Positions 35,093 to 43,642 are shown, numbered from the stretch's first letter. The stretch is 64,000 nt of DNA from Neobacillus sp. WH10 (GCF_030123405.1 NZ_CP126110.1:1612001-1676000); one strand, 5' to 3'. The notes: generated from the letters alone by a model not told the origin. Translations and numbers: made by a program.

Positions 35093-35317
35093 TTAATGAA
35101 GAAAATGATTCTTATAATGAGATTCAGGTAAAATAGATAAAATGTTTTCACGTTTAAAGGTTCGTATTAGTTTTCGTGTCAAACAAAAGGCACGAATGTA
35201 GTTATCATTCATTTCTTTTACTATTAGTTTTCTTTGTGATAATTCTTGGTTTTCAGCAAGATAAATCATCTCCAACGGTATATGTTCCTCGATTGAACGG
35301 ATCAAAAGCCCATCCAT
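35093..35317 (-). CDS. Small WYL-like protein
   Basis: 74 residues from ATG at 35317, after GGGAGTGA. The pattern PLEMIYLAENQELSQRKLIV, then DNYIRAFCLTRKLIRTFKRENI, looks like the core of a WYL ligand-binding domain without a DNA-binding part. The in-frame extension to 35383 has no support. Role unknown; stand-alone WYL-like peptides occur near regulators. Confidence 0.55.
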   Translation of the reverse strand: MDGLLIRSIEEHIPLEMIYLAENQELSQRKLIVKEMNDNYIRAFCLTRKLIRTFKRENILSILPESHYKNHFLH

Positions 35318-35478
35318 GTGAATCACTCCCTTCTTTATGATAATTTTATTATAACCGAACGTTAGTTCTTTATTCAAGTTCAATAAGAACTAATGTTCTG
35401 TTTTTTATGAACTGCTTTCCCAAAATTGCTGTAGGTCGTAATTAAATGGTAAAATAAAGAAAAATAGGTTGTGGTTAA

Positions 35479-36291
35479 ATGGGAAGAGTCACTTTTGAAG
35501 TAGTAAATGTAACAAAAGAAATAAAGGGGCAGTCTATTCTAAAGAGCATATCTTTCAATTGTGTCGAAAATACAGCAACGGCAATCCTTGGACATAATGG
35601 TTCAGGGAAAAGCACACTTTTGAAAATTTTAGCAGGAATTTATGAGCCAACAAGTGGAAGTGTTGTCAGGAATACTAGAAAGATTGCTTATGTCCCGGAA
35701 CATTTTCCTGAAAATTTGCGTTTTAAACTAAAGGAATATTTACAATTGATGGCATCATTTCAGGGATTCACTAAAGAAGATGTTGAAATTCAACTTTCAC
35801 AGTATTTTCGTACATTTGGTATTGAGCAATTTGTCAACACTCCACTCAAACAATGCTCAAAAGGAACAAAGCAGAAGGTGGGTCTTATACAAGCCTTGTT
35901 ATCTAAACCAGAAGTGTTGCTATTGGACGAGCCTCTTACTGGATTGGATACTGCTTCCCAACACGAACTAATAAATCTCTTAGAAAAATTAAAAAGGCAA
36001 GCAACCATTATTTTTACCACACATGAATACATAATGATTGAAGCACTGGCTGATCAAGTATTGGAATTGGAATCTGGAGAGGTTACATTTCAAAATGAAC
36101 CTATAAAGGTAGAGCGGTTGATTAAAACAACCTTCAAGGATCAAGAGATATTTAGTGGACTAGATTTGGTTTCCATAGAATATGAGAGTAATTCCGCCTT
36201 GATTACGGTTGAGGCTCCTAAAAGTGATGAATTATTAATGTACCTTTTGAAAAATAATTGTTCGATTTTGGAAATAAAAGAAAAGAGGTAA
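35479..36291 (+). CDS. ABC transporter ATP-binding protein
   Basis: 270 residues. Walker A GHNGSGKST, a variant signature CSKGTKQKVGLIQALL in place of LSGGQ, Walker B VLLLDEPLTGLD and switch His in TTHEY. The signature type is that of ABC-2 exporters rather than importers. The ribosome-binding site is weak (AGGTTGTGG). The next gene, 2 bp away, is its membrane partner. Substrate not predictable. Confidence 0.88.
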   Translation: MGRVTFEVVNVTKEIKGQSILKSISFNCVENTATAILGHNGSGKSTLLKILAGIYEPTSGSVVRNTRKIAYVPEHFPENLRFKLKEYLQLMASFQGFTKEDVEIQLSQYFRTFGIEQFVNTPLKQCSKGTKQKVGLIQALLSKPEVLLLDEPLTGLDTASQHELINLLEKLKRQATIIFTTHEYIMIEALADQVLELESGEVTFQNEPIKVERLIKTTFKDQEIFSGLDLVSIEYESNSALITVEAPKSDELLMYLLKNNCSILEIKEKR

Positions 36292-36293
36292 GT

Positions 36294-36998
36294 ATGACAG
36301 GGTTTATTCGCTATCAATTCATCAGCTATGTTCGATCGCTAAAAATCATTCCGCCTCTAACGGTGTTTGGTGCATGGGTATTTATTTTGTATGCCTACAA
36401 AGGAGTCCCCATCTTAAGCAGTTATGCGGTTACAAGTATCGCAATCTATTTAATTATGACCTGGGTAGCGATGAGTGTATTTTCTATCGAGGAAGAGAGT
36501 GAGAAACATATTTTATTTGTTCAACTAGGAAGTAAGCAACGATTTTTATGGGGGAAATGGTTTATATGTTTAATGATTGCATTGCTTTTGGAGGCATTGG
36601 CAATCTCCTATCCAGTGCTAATGAATAATTTTAAAGGGGTAATCAAGCCGGTTCATTATGGTCTTGCTATCTACAGTCATTTCTTTTTAGCGTTATTTGG
36701 AATTATAGTTGGCACTTTTTTTTCGATTACTTCATATGCATCAAAAAAATATGCCTGGTTGTCTGCGGTGTTTGTTATTGTTGTTTCTTTGGCTTATGAA
36801 GCATTAATATCAAAACTGGTTTTATTAAAATGGGTGCTAATGATCTTTCCGCCAGCGGTAAATGTGATAAAATATTTGAGTAACGGTGATGTAGTAGATA
36901 TTAAACTGGATTTTTGGCTTTATGCCTCGTGGTCAATTGTATACATTTTGATTGCTGTTCTTGTGATCATCAAGATGTTTTTAAAAAAGGAAAGCTAA
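36294..36998 (+). CDS. ABC-2 type membrane permease partner
   Basis: 234 residues with about six hydrophobic segments (first at residues 20-40; strong segments LFGIIVGTFFSITSYA, AWLSAVFVIVVSLAYEAL and IVYILIAVLVIIKMFL). ATG at 36294 follows AAGAGGTAAG; an upstream ATG in the same frame lies inside the ATPase gene. It forms a two-gene exporter unit with the preceding ATPase. It is the last core gene before the tRNA and island. Confidence 0.8.
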   Translation: MTGFIRYQFISYVRSLKIIPPLTVFGAWVFILYAYKGVPILSSYAVTSIAIYLIMTWVAMSVFSIEEESEKHILFVQLGSKQRFLWGKWFICLMIALLLEALAISYPVLMNNFKGVIKPVHYGLAIYSHFFLALFGIIVGTFFSITSYASKKYAWLSAVFVIVVSLAYEALISKLVLLKWVLMIFPPAVNVIKYLSNGDVVDIKLDFWLYASWSIVYILIAVLVIIKMFLKKES

Positions 36999-37006
36999 AA
37001 ATACTA

Positions 37007-37033
37007 TTGACATTCCTAGTTTTTTCACTATAA
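37007..37033 (+). promoter_or_regulatory. Promoter of the tRNA-Val gene
   Basis: Perfect TTGACA (37007-37012) and TATAAT (37028-37033), with a 15-bp spacer, 22 bp before the mature tRNA. Confidence 0.75.
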
Positions 37034-37054
37034 TAAGATTTGTAACTTAATAAG

Positions 37055-37127
37055 AGATCTGTTAGCTCAGTTGGGAGAGCGCAACCTTGACAGGGTTGAG
37101 GTCGGGGGTTCGAACCCCTCACAGGTC
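37055..37127 (+). tRNA. tRNA-Val (anticodon GAC)
   Basis: 73 nt. The acceptor stem GATCTGT/ACAGGTC, D arm GCTC...GAGC, anticodon arm CAACC-TTGACAG-GGTTG and T arm GGGGG-TTCGAAC-CCCTC all fold, with discriminator A. GAC in the anticodon loop reads valine codons. CCA is not encoded. The integrase gene follows, so this gene is the probable integration target. Confidence 0.95.
37100..37127 (+). other. Putative attL of the island (tRNA 3' half)
   Basis: Tyrosine integrases of this kind usually recombine in the T arm and 3' end of a tRNA gene. The integrase starts 130 bp away. A second copy of this 28-bp segment, which would be attR, was not seen anywhere else in the window. The exact core is unknown. 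Confidence 0.45.
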
Positions 37128-37174
37128 ATCGCTTGTAGACGTATCAAGGGTTTCGCAAGGATTTTGCAAACTTA

Positions 37175-37209
37175 GTAAGAAAGTGGTCGGTGCTAGACCC
37201 TTTTCTTAC
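37175..37209. repeat. Hairpin between tRNA and integrase
   Basis: GTAAGAAA with an inner GGTC pairs with GACC and TTTTCTTAC. It lies just before the larger terminator hairpin and may be part of the tRNA transcript end or an integrase arm region. Confidence 0.5.
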
Positions 37210-37213
37210 AATT

Positions 37214-37260
37214 AAGACCACTAACCTTCTTAAAAAATTGAGAAGGAAGTGGTCTTTTTT
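37214..37260 (+). terminator. Terminator of tRNA-Val that also covers the integrase ribosome-binding site
   Basis: AAGACCACT (37214-37222) pairs with AGTGGTCTT (37248-37256), and CCTTCT (37225-37230) with AGAAGG (37241-37246), followed by T residues. AGAAGGAAG, the only ribosome-binding-like sequence for the integrase ATG at 37261, lies in the right arm. Confidence 0.8.
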
Positions 37261-38181
37261 ATGTTGTTGAAATTTGCTATCCAAGATTTTAAAGATGATA
37301 GGGAGTTCAAGAACCTATCCGAACAAACAATTAAAACGTATATGATTCAACTAAATGAGTTTCAAGCCTACTGTTCAGAAAAGGAAATCCTTAATGTAGA
37401 AGATATAACGGCAAATACCATGAAATTATATTTCCTGTATTGTATGAAATCAAAAATGAATAATCCCGTTACCGTCAATACAAAGATAAAAAATTTAAAA
37501 GCATTTTTCAATTACATGGTTGAAGCGGATGTGATTAATGAGAAAAGAAATCCAATGTCTAAGATTGAGAAGGCTAAGACAGACACTAAAATAGAAGTAT
37601 TTAGCGATAATCATATCAGACAAATGTTGAACTACTATAGAAGGTTAAAGAATAGAGAACACTCGTTTCATGCATATAGGGATTATACAATAATATTAAC
37701 CTTACTTGGGAGTGGAATGCGTTTAGGTGAGTTATGTAATCTTAAATGGAAAGAGGTAGACCTAGTAACGGGAACGATTATTGTGTTCGGTAAAAATCGT
37801 ACCCAAGCAAGTATTCCTATTACTGATAAGTTGGTAAAAGAACTTGCAGAATATAAGATTTTTTGTCAACAATACTTTTCAGAACCCTCTGAACAGGTAT
37901 TTATTAATAAAGAAAACAAGCCTATGACGGCCAATGAAGTGAAAAATGTCTTTAAGCGACTAAAAACAATAATGAACTTTAAAGATGTTAGGTTATCAGC
38001 ACACACGTTCAGACATACCTTTGCACATAGGTTTTTGATGAATGGAGGAGATGTATTTACACTCAAACAAATGTTACGTCACAGTAGCTTGAAAATGACT
38101 GAAAAATATTTGGCTATTTGGGGAACTGCACTAAGAGACCAAAATGAAAAGTACAATCCTTTAAGTACTTTAGATGTATAG
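37261..38181 (+). CDS. int: Tyrosine recombinase/integrase
   Basis: Site-specific recombinase that integrates the island. 306 residues. An N-terminal SAM-like core-binding domain (NLSEQTIKTYMIQLNEFQAY) precedes the catalytic domain with Arg154 (GSGMRLGELCNL), His248-x-x-Arg251 (HTFRH), His in MLRHSS and Tyr283 (MTEKYL). The ATG at 37261 is preferred; a GTG at 37249 lies inside the hairpin. It follows the tRNA gene in the same direction. A related, decayed C-terminus lies at 41,029. Confidence 0.93.
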   Translation: MLLKFAIQDFKDDREFKNLSEQTIKTYMIQLNEFQAYCSEKEILNVEDITANTMKLYFLYCMKSKMNNPVTVNTKIKNLKAFFNYMVEADVINEKRNPMSKIEKAKTDTKIEVFSDNHIRQMLNYYRRLKNREHSFHAYRDYTIILTLLGSGMRLGELCNLKWKEVDLVTGTIIVFGKNRTQASIPITDKLVKELAEYKIFCQQYFSEPSEQVFINKENKPMTANEVKNVFKRLKTIMNFKDVRLSAHTFRHTFAHRFLMNGGDVFTLKQMLRHSSLKMTEKYLAIWGTALRDQNEKYNPLSTLDV

Positions 38182-38309
38182 AGCGGCTAATACAAAAAAA
38201 GAAATCTCAGGTGGTTATAAAGTATAATAGAACTATTTTCTACTTAAAAAAATCCGTCAAATACATTATAATAATTACATGTTTCGACAATGAAAGGAAG
38301 CTATACTTT

Positions 38310-39905
38310 ATGATAGATGTAATAGAATTATTTGCTGGGGTTGGTGGTTTTAGAAACGGTTTAGAAAGAAATGGTGGTTTTAATGTAGTTTGGGGTAACC
38401 AATGGGAACCTTCAACAAAAGTACAACACGCTTTTGATTGCTATGCTGAAAGATTTAAAGGTAAAGGGATTCATTCAAATGAAGATATCGCTAAAGCAAA
38501 ATATAATGTCCCACAACACGATTTATTAGTTGGTGGGTTCCCTTGTCAGGATTATTCAGTTGCACGTTCTTTAGCTGGAGAAAAGGGGATACAAGGTAAA
38601 AAAGGTGTCTTGTTTTGGGAAATAATAGATATTGTAAATATAAGAAAACCAACATTTGTGCTTTTAGAAAATGTTGATAGACTTTTGAAATCCCCAGCCA
38701 AGCAACGTGGACGAGACTTTGCGATAATGTTGGCTGCCTTTAGAGATGCTGGCTATTTTGTGGAGTGGAGAGTCATTAATGCAGCTGACTACGGCTTTGC
38801 ACAAAAACGGAGAAGAGTATTCATCTTCGCATATAGAGATAATACATCCCTAGCTAAAAAAATTAAAGAATTTTCATTTCAGGAAGTAATTCATGAAAAA
38901 GGATTTTTTGCATCAGAGTTCCCAATTAAAGGTACATCCGTAAAACATCCAGCTTCTCAGGATGAATTACCACGGGATATTGTTGAAGTTTCAGATATTT
39001 TTAAAGAAACATTTAGAAATTCTGGTATTATGAGAAATGGGATTTTCTATACCGAAGAAGTTGTACCTGATACGGTACCAGCAAAAACGCTTAGTCAAAT
39101 TTTGGAAGAAGCCAAAAAACATCAAACTCTTACAGAAATAGAAAAATGTTATTTAAATGAGGATGAAGTTGGAAAAAACGGCAAGTCAACACTTGAAATG
39201 TTTGAGTATATGAAGGGTGGAAAAAAGGTAGAACGAGTTGCTGAAAATGGACATGTTTATACCTATTCCGAAGGTAGCATGAATTTCCCCGACGACTTAA
39301 AAAGTCCAGCTAGGACAATGTTAACTAGTGAAGGAACGAAAAATAGAAGTACACATGTTGTGAGAGACCCTGACAGTGGGAGATTAAGAGTTTTAACCCC
39401 TGTTGAATGTGAGCTTCTTAATGATTTTCCTCCAAATTGGACTGAAGGAATGCCTGACAAAGCAAGATATTTCTGTATGGGAAATGCATTAGTTGTTGGG
39501 TTAATTGAAAAAATGGGGAAGAAAATTAAGGAGCTATATGCTGATGAAGTTACTTCAATTGAAAGAAAATACTATACAATAGTTAGGGAATTAGAAAAAG
39601 AGAATGCTTATTTATTAAGCCGTGTTGAGAAATTTGAAGAAAAACAAAAATATTCTGAAGTAGAAAATCTACCAGTTTCATCAAAAGTGGAGAAGGCAAA
39701 AAGAAGCGGTAGTACAATAATTAAAGCAAGGAATTTAAACATAAAAAAGTCTAATAAATCAACGAAAAAAAGAAGGAGAAGTATAATATCTGCATCAATA
39801 TCTTTAAACAGGAGTAAGAACAACAGGTATAAACGTAAAACATATACTAAAAATAAACTTTTATACAGTAATCAAATCTCTACATTAATGAAATCTCTAC
39901 ATTAA
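38310..39905 (+). CDS. DNA (cytosine-5) methyltransferase with basic C-terminal tail
   Basis: Type II modification enzyme, 531 residues. Motif I IELFAGVGGFRNGL, motif IV GGFPCQDYSV with catalytic Cys79, motif VI LLENVDRLL, motif VIII QKRRRVFIFA and motif X GNALVVGLIEKMGKKI are all present. After about residue 415 there is a coiled-coil segment and then a Lys/Arg/Ser-rich tail of about 90 residues (KKSNKSTKKRRRS) that is not part of the normal enzyme. ATG at 38310 follows GAAAGGAAG. Target sequence not predictable. The next gene is its likely restriction partner. Confidence 0.92.
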   Translation: MIDVIELFAGVGGFRNGLERNGGFNVVWGNQWEPSTKVQHAFDCYAERFKGKGIHSNEDIAKAKYNVPQHDLLVGGFPCQDYSVARSLAGEKGIQGKKGVLFWEIIDIVNIRKPTFVLLENVDRLLKSPAKQRGRDFAIMLAAFRDAGYFVEWRVINAADYGFAQKRRRVFIFAYRDNTSLAKKIKEFSFQEVIHEKGFFASEFPIKGTSVKHPASQDELPRDIVEVSDIFKETFRNSGIMRNGIFYTEEVVPDTVPAKTLSQILEEAKKHQTLTEIEKCYLNEDEVGKNGKSTLEMFEYMKGGKKVERVAENGHVYTYSEGSMNFPDDLKSPARTMLTSEGTKNRSTHVVRDPDSGRLRVLTPVECELLNDFPPNWTEGMPDKARYFCMGNALVVGLIEKMGKKIKELYADEVTSIERKYYTIVRELEKENAYLLSRVEKFEEKQKYSEVENLPVSSKVEKAKRSGSTIIKARNLNIKKSNKSTKKRRRSIISASISLNRSKNNRYKRKTYTKNKLLYSNQISTLMKSLH

Positions 39906-39930
39906 TGTAGGGATTTTTTTGTTTACGTAA
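39874..39930 (+). terminator. Terminator of the methyltransferase with duplicated left arm
   Basis: AAATCTCTACATTAATG occurs twice in tandem (39874-39890 and 39891-39907). The second copy pairs with TAGGGATTT to form the terminator. The stop codon lies inside the repeat, so the duplication adds about six residues to the protein. Confidence 0.7.
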
Positions 39931-40012
39931 AATTGAAGACAAAACTTTTGAATTTGTAAAAAAATAACTATAATTATGTTGAAGAGCATAACTATTTTGG
40001 AGTGGATATTAA

Positions 40013-40810
40013 GTGAGAAAAAAACCAATTAGAGCCCAGTTTATGAACATTGATGAAGCTGAAGAATGGGTTGAACGAATTAATGGTAATTTAATAATTA
40101 CTGAAGAAAATCAGATTTTTTTTCGACACGCAGACCTTTACTTAGCTAACTTTGAAGAAATGAAATACGACCTTGTTAGGACTCTTGAAATGCAATTACA
40201 TGGATTAAAACTTTTTACAGAAAAGAAAAAGGATTTTTTTGCTAGACGATTAGCTGCTGACAGTTTAAATACTGCATTAAAACGTAACTTAAGATTACAT
40301 ATGCCCAATTTGAAATTCGAAGTTGAATTTAAAGAAGGGGTTTTTTATGATTCCCCTAAAATCGGTGGTTTTGATTTTGGACTTTTTGATGACTTGTATA
40401 ATTTAATAAATTTTAGAAATTACTGTTTTGGCAGAAGGAGAATTCATGATGGTAAAAAAATATGGCAAAAGGAAATAACTAAAAGAGAAGATTGGACTGA
40501 ATTAGCCGACGCATATGATTTAGAATCATTTGAAAAAGGTGTAGATATCTCATATAACAAAAGAGTTCCCACTATTATGGGAGAAGTTCAATTTGGAAAT
40601 TGGGGATTAGTCTATTATGACCTTCTAAAGACAATTCAGATTGAACAAACTTTTGAGATTGATTTATTCGTTTATATTACCGCTGCAGGTAACCTTTCAA
40701 AATACATAAGTGCTGGTACTGTTAATTTTGATAGAACCAAAGATGCATTAGAAGAGTTTAAGAACATACTCAAGTTTCCGATTTGGGTTATTGGAGTTGA
40801 TTTTGAGTAA
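40013..40810 (+). CDS. Probable type II restriction endonuclease
   Basis: 265 residues with no membrane segment. It directly follows the methyltransferase (107 bp, same strand), the normal place for the cognate nuclease. PTIMGEVQFGNWGLVYYDLL contains a Glu-x-Gln pair like the active site of BglII/BstYI-type PD-(D/E)XK nucleases; candidate upstream acidic residues are in SFEKGVDISYN. GTG at 40013 follows GGAGTGG. Family assignment is inference. Confidence 0.65.
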   Translation: MRKKPIRAQFMNIDEAEEWVERINGNLIITEENQIFFRHADLYLANFEEMKYDLVRTLEMQLHGLKLFTEKKKDFFARRLAADSLNTALKRNLRLHMPNLKFEVEFKEGVFYDSPKIGGFDFGLFDDLYNLINFRNYCFGRRRIHDGKKIWQKEITKREDWTELADAYDLESFEKGVDISYNKRVPTIMGEVQFGNWGLVYYDLLKTIQIEQTFEIDLFVYITAAGNLSKYISAGTVNFDRTKDALEEFKNILKFPIWVIGVDFE

Positions 40811-41028
40811 ATGGACAAGTGTTGGGATTGATAATGAATAAAATTAACCATGTGTTGATTTAAAAAAGGAAATTCTGTTTCATAAAGTTTGCCTAAAAAA
40901 AGATTTACAGTTGATAAAAAGAAGGTATCCCCTAAAAATTAGACTACTTCCTAAAAAAGGAGGTAGTCATATTTGTGTTTTTGAAAAATTGCTATTCAAG
41001 TTTTTTGGGCTGACATCCGTTTTAAAAA
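40811..41028. other. Gap with a terminator-like hairpin
   Basis: GACTACTTCC and GGAGGTAGTC form a 10-bp stem near 40942-40969. The remaining sequence is AT-rich. The 69-codon frame from 40911 only gains meaning at its end, where it enters the integrase remnant. Confidence 0.5.
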
Positions 41029-41232
41029 CACCTCAAGACGTACGGGTATCTACTTATACATTCCGCCACACATTTTGCTATCGACTTGGTATGTCTTGCA
41101 TGTGTGCATCTGTAATTTAAAAGCTTAAGCGAAATAAATCAAATAACGTAATTATGCGATTGAAGCAATGTGGGGAAATGAATTAAATGGAACAATACAC
41201 AAGTATAATCAACTCAATTCATTGATGTGTAA
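41029..41232 (+). pseudogene. Decayed C-terminus of a second tyrosine integrase
   Basis: TPQDVRVSTYTFRHTF corresponds to VRLSAHTFRHTF of the intact integrase. After a disrupted stretch, MWGNELNGTIHKYNQLNS corresponds to IWGTALRDQNEKYNPLST. Restoring one base near 41224 would give the same Leu-Asp-Val-stop ending. Several frameshifts and an internal deletion are needed to align it, so it is not functional. Confidence 0.75.
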
Positions 41233-41239
41233 TGTGGAA

Positions 41240-41275
41240 ATAGGGAGCAGTCAATATAGCTGCTCTTTTTTCTAT
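41240..41275 (+). terminator. Terminator after integrase remnant
   Basis: GAGCAG and CTGCTC with a 9-base loop and a TTTTTT tail. The stretch to 41,655 holds no further gene that I can see. Confidence 0.8.
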
Positions 41276-41655
41276 GAAAAGAACAGTTGTGGTAACAAAT
41301 GAATTAAATTGTTGAAAAGGAAAAATTTTATGTTGAGATAATATTTCAATTGTTTTGTTTAATATTATTTCTACTCTGCTATAAGGTATTAGAGTTATTA
41401 ATTTTGAAAAAAATCAGCTATTGCAATAATTTTGCTTTATGTAAATATATGGTAATTTCGTGTGAAAGGTATTATACTTGAGATGTTAGTACACAGGGAG
41501 GGATTCAATGGAGAGGTGATTTTTTTTATTTGTTTAAAAGCTTGTTCTAAAAAAAGGTTTTATCTATTGAGTTGGGTAATGTATAGGATTGTTTTTGATA
41601 TTAATGGATAAAAGAGGGAGAATTTTTTATTTTGGATTAACTGGAGGATGGAAAA

Positions 41656-42171
41656 ATGAAGAGAATCGATGTTTTACTAAAAATTTTTAAAATTGAATTC
41701 GATATTAAGTATACTTTAGAGCTAATTTATGATGGGGGGATTAAAGACATTTATGAAATTTTTAATTTGAATTTTGTAGATGCTGCATATGTTTTATTAA
41801 ATTATGAGGTATTTGAAAATGACTTATTTTATAATGTGAATGATATGTTTAGTGTGAAATGGCGTCTAGACAATTTTGTAAGAATTTGTTTAATGGAACA
41901 GCCAAGTTTGATTGAGGAAATGAATAAAGAAGAAATAGTAAATACTGTTATTGAATTAGCAAAAATAGAACGTAATATCTCGAAAATTAATGATTATTGG
42001 AGAAAAAAAGGGGTAATATTTGATTTTCTTAACGAAAACATAACAAGGGAATTAATTGATGAAATATTGGGATATAAACTAGGAGATGTGTTATTTGATT
42101 TTTTAAGTGGTAGTTTACAAGAGGGTGATTTAAGAAAATATATAATCGATATATACCAACAAGAATTTTAA
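41656..42171 (+). CDS. Unrecognised helical protein
   Basis: 171 residues, Ile/Asn/Asp-rich, predicted mostly helical, with no signal or membrane segment. Segments include YGGIKDIYEIFNLNF-like and KWRLDNFVRICLMEQ helices. GGAGGATGG lies seven bases before the ATG, so the start is good. It precedes the broken regulator gene by about 30 bp and may be part of a phage-type regulation module. I do not recognise it. Confidence 0.6.
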   Translation: MKRIDVLLKIFKIEFDIKYTLELIYDGGIKDIYEIFNLNFVDAAYVLLNYEVFENDLFYNVNDMFSVKWRLDNFVRICLMEQPSLIEEMNKEEIVNTVIELAKIERNISKINDYWRKKGVIFDFLNENITRELIDEILGYKLGDVLFDFLSGSLQEGDLRKYIIDIYQQEF

Positions 42172-42203
42172 TCACCCATTAGAAAGCTGAGAAGAGGAAT
42201 CAA

Positions 42204-42559
42204 ATGAAGAAGGTAGAGAATTACTAAGGGAAAAAAGACAAGAAAAAATATTAACTTTAGAAATGACTGCTAAGGCAGTAGGAGTTTCAATTAATTATAT
42301 ATCTAAACTTGAAAAGGAGGAAAATTCCAATCCTTCTGATGATATTATTATAAACCTTGCTAACATTCTTGGAATAGATGAAGATAGTCTTTTTAACTTT
42401 TTTGGAAAAATTCCTTTATCTACAAGAAGAGTACTAGAGAAGTATCCAGCTCTTTCTAAATTTATTTCTATGTTAAGTTATAAAGAAATAGGCTATGAGA
42501 AAATAGATGGATTTTTGAATGAAATGATTTCTCAATTAAAATTGTTATATGAAGATTAA
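42204..42559 (+). pseudogene. Xre-type HTH regulator, apparently frameshifted at its start
   Basis: The HTH frame reads ELLREKRQEKILTLEMTAKA, then VSINYISKLEKEENSNPSDD, a standard Xre fold. Helix 1 has no in-frame ATG, GTG or TTG after the stop at 42188. ATG at 42204, with a good AGAGGA site, is in the wrong frame and stops after seven codons. One indel between about 42206 and 42218 would restore the gene. A truncated product from ATG at 42263 would lack helix 1. Confidence 0.65.
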
Positions 42560-42604
42560 TGATTCTAAAAGGAAGATGTGACTAAAAAATAAAGGTGAAT
42601 TGAG

Positions 42605-42799
42605 ATGAATCTTCTATTTAAAATACATATGTTGCTTGTTGCAGGTACAGTAGGATGCACTATATCTACTATAATATCAATTTTTTTTGGCATCAAACCT
42701 ACACCAATTACCTACATTTTTCTTCCACTTTGTTGGGTTTTAATGATTAAAACAAATATTGCTTGGAAAATGCTTTGGGAAAAGTGGAAAAAAAAATGA
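42605..42799 (+). CDS. Small two-helix membrane protein
   Basis: 64 residues: IHMLLVAGTVGCTISTIISIFF and ITYIFLPLCWVLMI are hydrophobic, and a basic C-terminus (WEKWKKK) follows. AGGTGAATTGAG precedes the ATG. No family recognised. Confidence 0.5.
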   Translation: MNLLFKIHMLLVAGTVGCTISTIISIFFGIKPTPITYIFLPLCWVLMIKTNIAWKMLWEKWKKK

Positions 42800-42910
42800 T
42801 GAGAAAATTCATAAATATAATAACTGGTAGATTTTTATTTCATTTAAAATGTTTGTCATTGTAATTGAAAAATATAATCCACCTATTTCATTTAATGTAT
42901 AAGGTAGAAA

Positions 42911-42946
42911 AATGGGAGCAGTCTTATGGCTGTTCTCTTTTGTTTT
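42911..42946 (+). terminator. Terminator-like hairpin
   Basis: GGGAGCAGTC and GGCTGTTCTC form a stem followed by TTTTGTTTTTT. It is similar in sequence to the hairpin at 41,240. The 42,800-43,082 gap shows nothing else clear. Confidence 0.65.
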
Positions 42947-43082
42947 TTAAGAAGTGGGTGCATTAATCTACCTTTTTGCTTTTCCTATGTAAGAGAAGCT
43001 TGCAGCAATTCTCTTTATTAATACTAAGATTCAGAATAATTTTATAAAAATATGAGGTATAAATTATTATAAAACTTGTTAA

Positions 43083-43430
43083 GAAGTTGGAGTTAGTAGC
43101 AAGGGTAATATATCATCAGCATGTACAGGGAGCTACAGTTATGCAGGTGGATATAGATGGATGTTCAAAGAGGATTACGATAATCTCACAGAGGAAGATA
43201 AATTGAATCTTCTTAGAACAAAGGTTGAACTTTTACATCAGAAGAAAGAGGTTTATCAGTTAGATGAAAACCTCAATATAATTAACACCTTCGAATCCTC
43301 AGCAGAAGCAAGAAGGCAAACTGGCATAGTAAAAATAGGAGAAGTTTGTAACGGGAATCGAAGATTAGCAGGAGGATTTAAGTGGATGTTTAAAGATGAA
43401 TATTTGGAAAATCTTAAGAACAATCGGTGA
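43083..43430 (+). pseudogene. NUMOD1-repeat fragment of a homing-endonuclease-type protein
   Basis: Two imperfect NUMOD1-type units: EVGVSSKGNISSACTGSYSY then AGGYRWMFKEDY, and VYQLDENLNIINTFESSAEA then GEVCNGNRRLAGGFKWMFKDEY. NUMOD1 units bind DNA in phage GIY-YIG and HNH homing endonucleases. The frame has a stop just before the first unit and no start or ribosome-binding site there; ATG at 43161 lies inside the first unit. It is therefore likely a 5'-truncated remnant. Confidence 0.6.
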
Positions 43431-43563
43431 TAATTAAAATGTATGCACCTTTTTATTAGTACCTAGCTTCACACCAATACTGTGAAAAAATCCAACTTCA
43501 TAAGGATTTCGAGTGCTTTAAAGAAAATATCAAAAATAATTGAGAAAAAAGGTAGAAATACTA

Positions 43564-43605
43564 TAAAAGCTATCTGAAAATTACAGGTAGCTTTTCCTTT
43601 TTTTG
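43564..43605 (+). terminator. Terminator after NUMOD fragment
   Basis: AAAAGCTATCTG and (A)CAGGTAGCTTTT pair, followed by CCTTTTTTTG. Confidence 0.85.
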
Positions 43606-43642
43606 TTAGTCTTCTAAAAAGTATGATTTTCAAAAGGAATAT

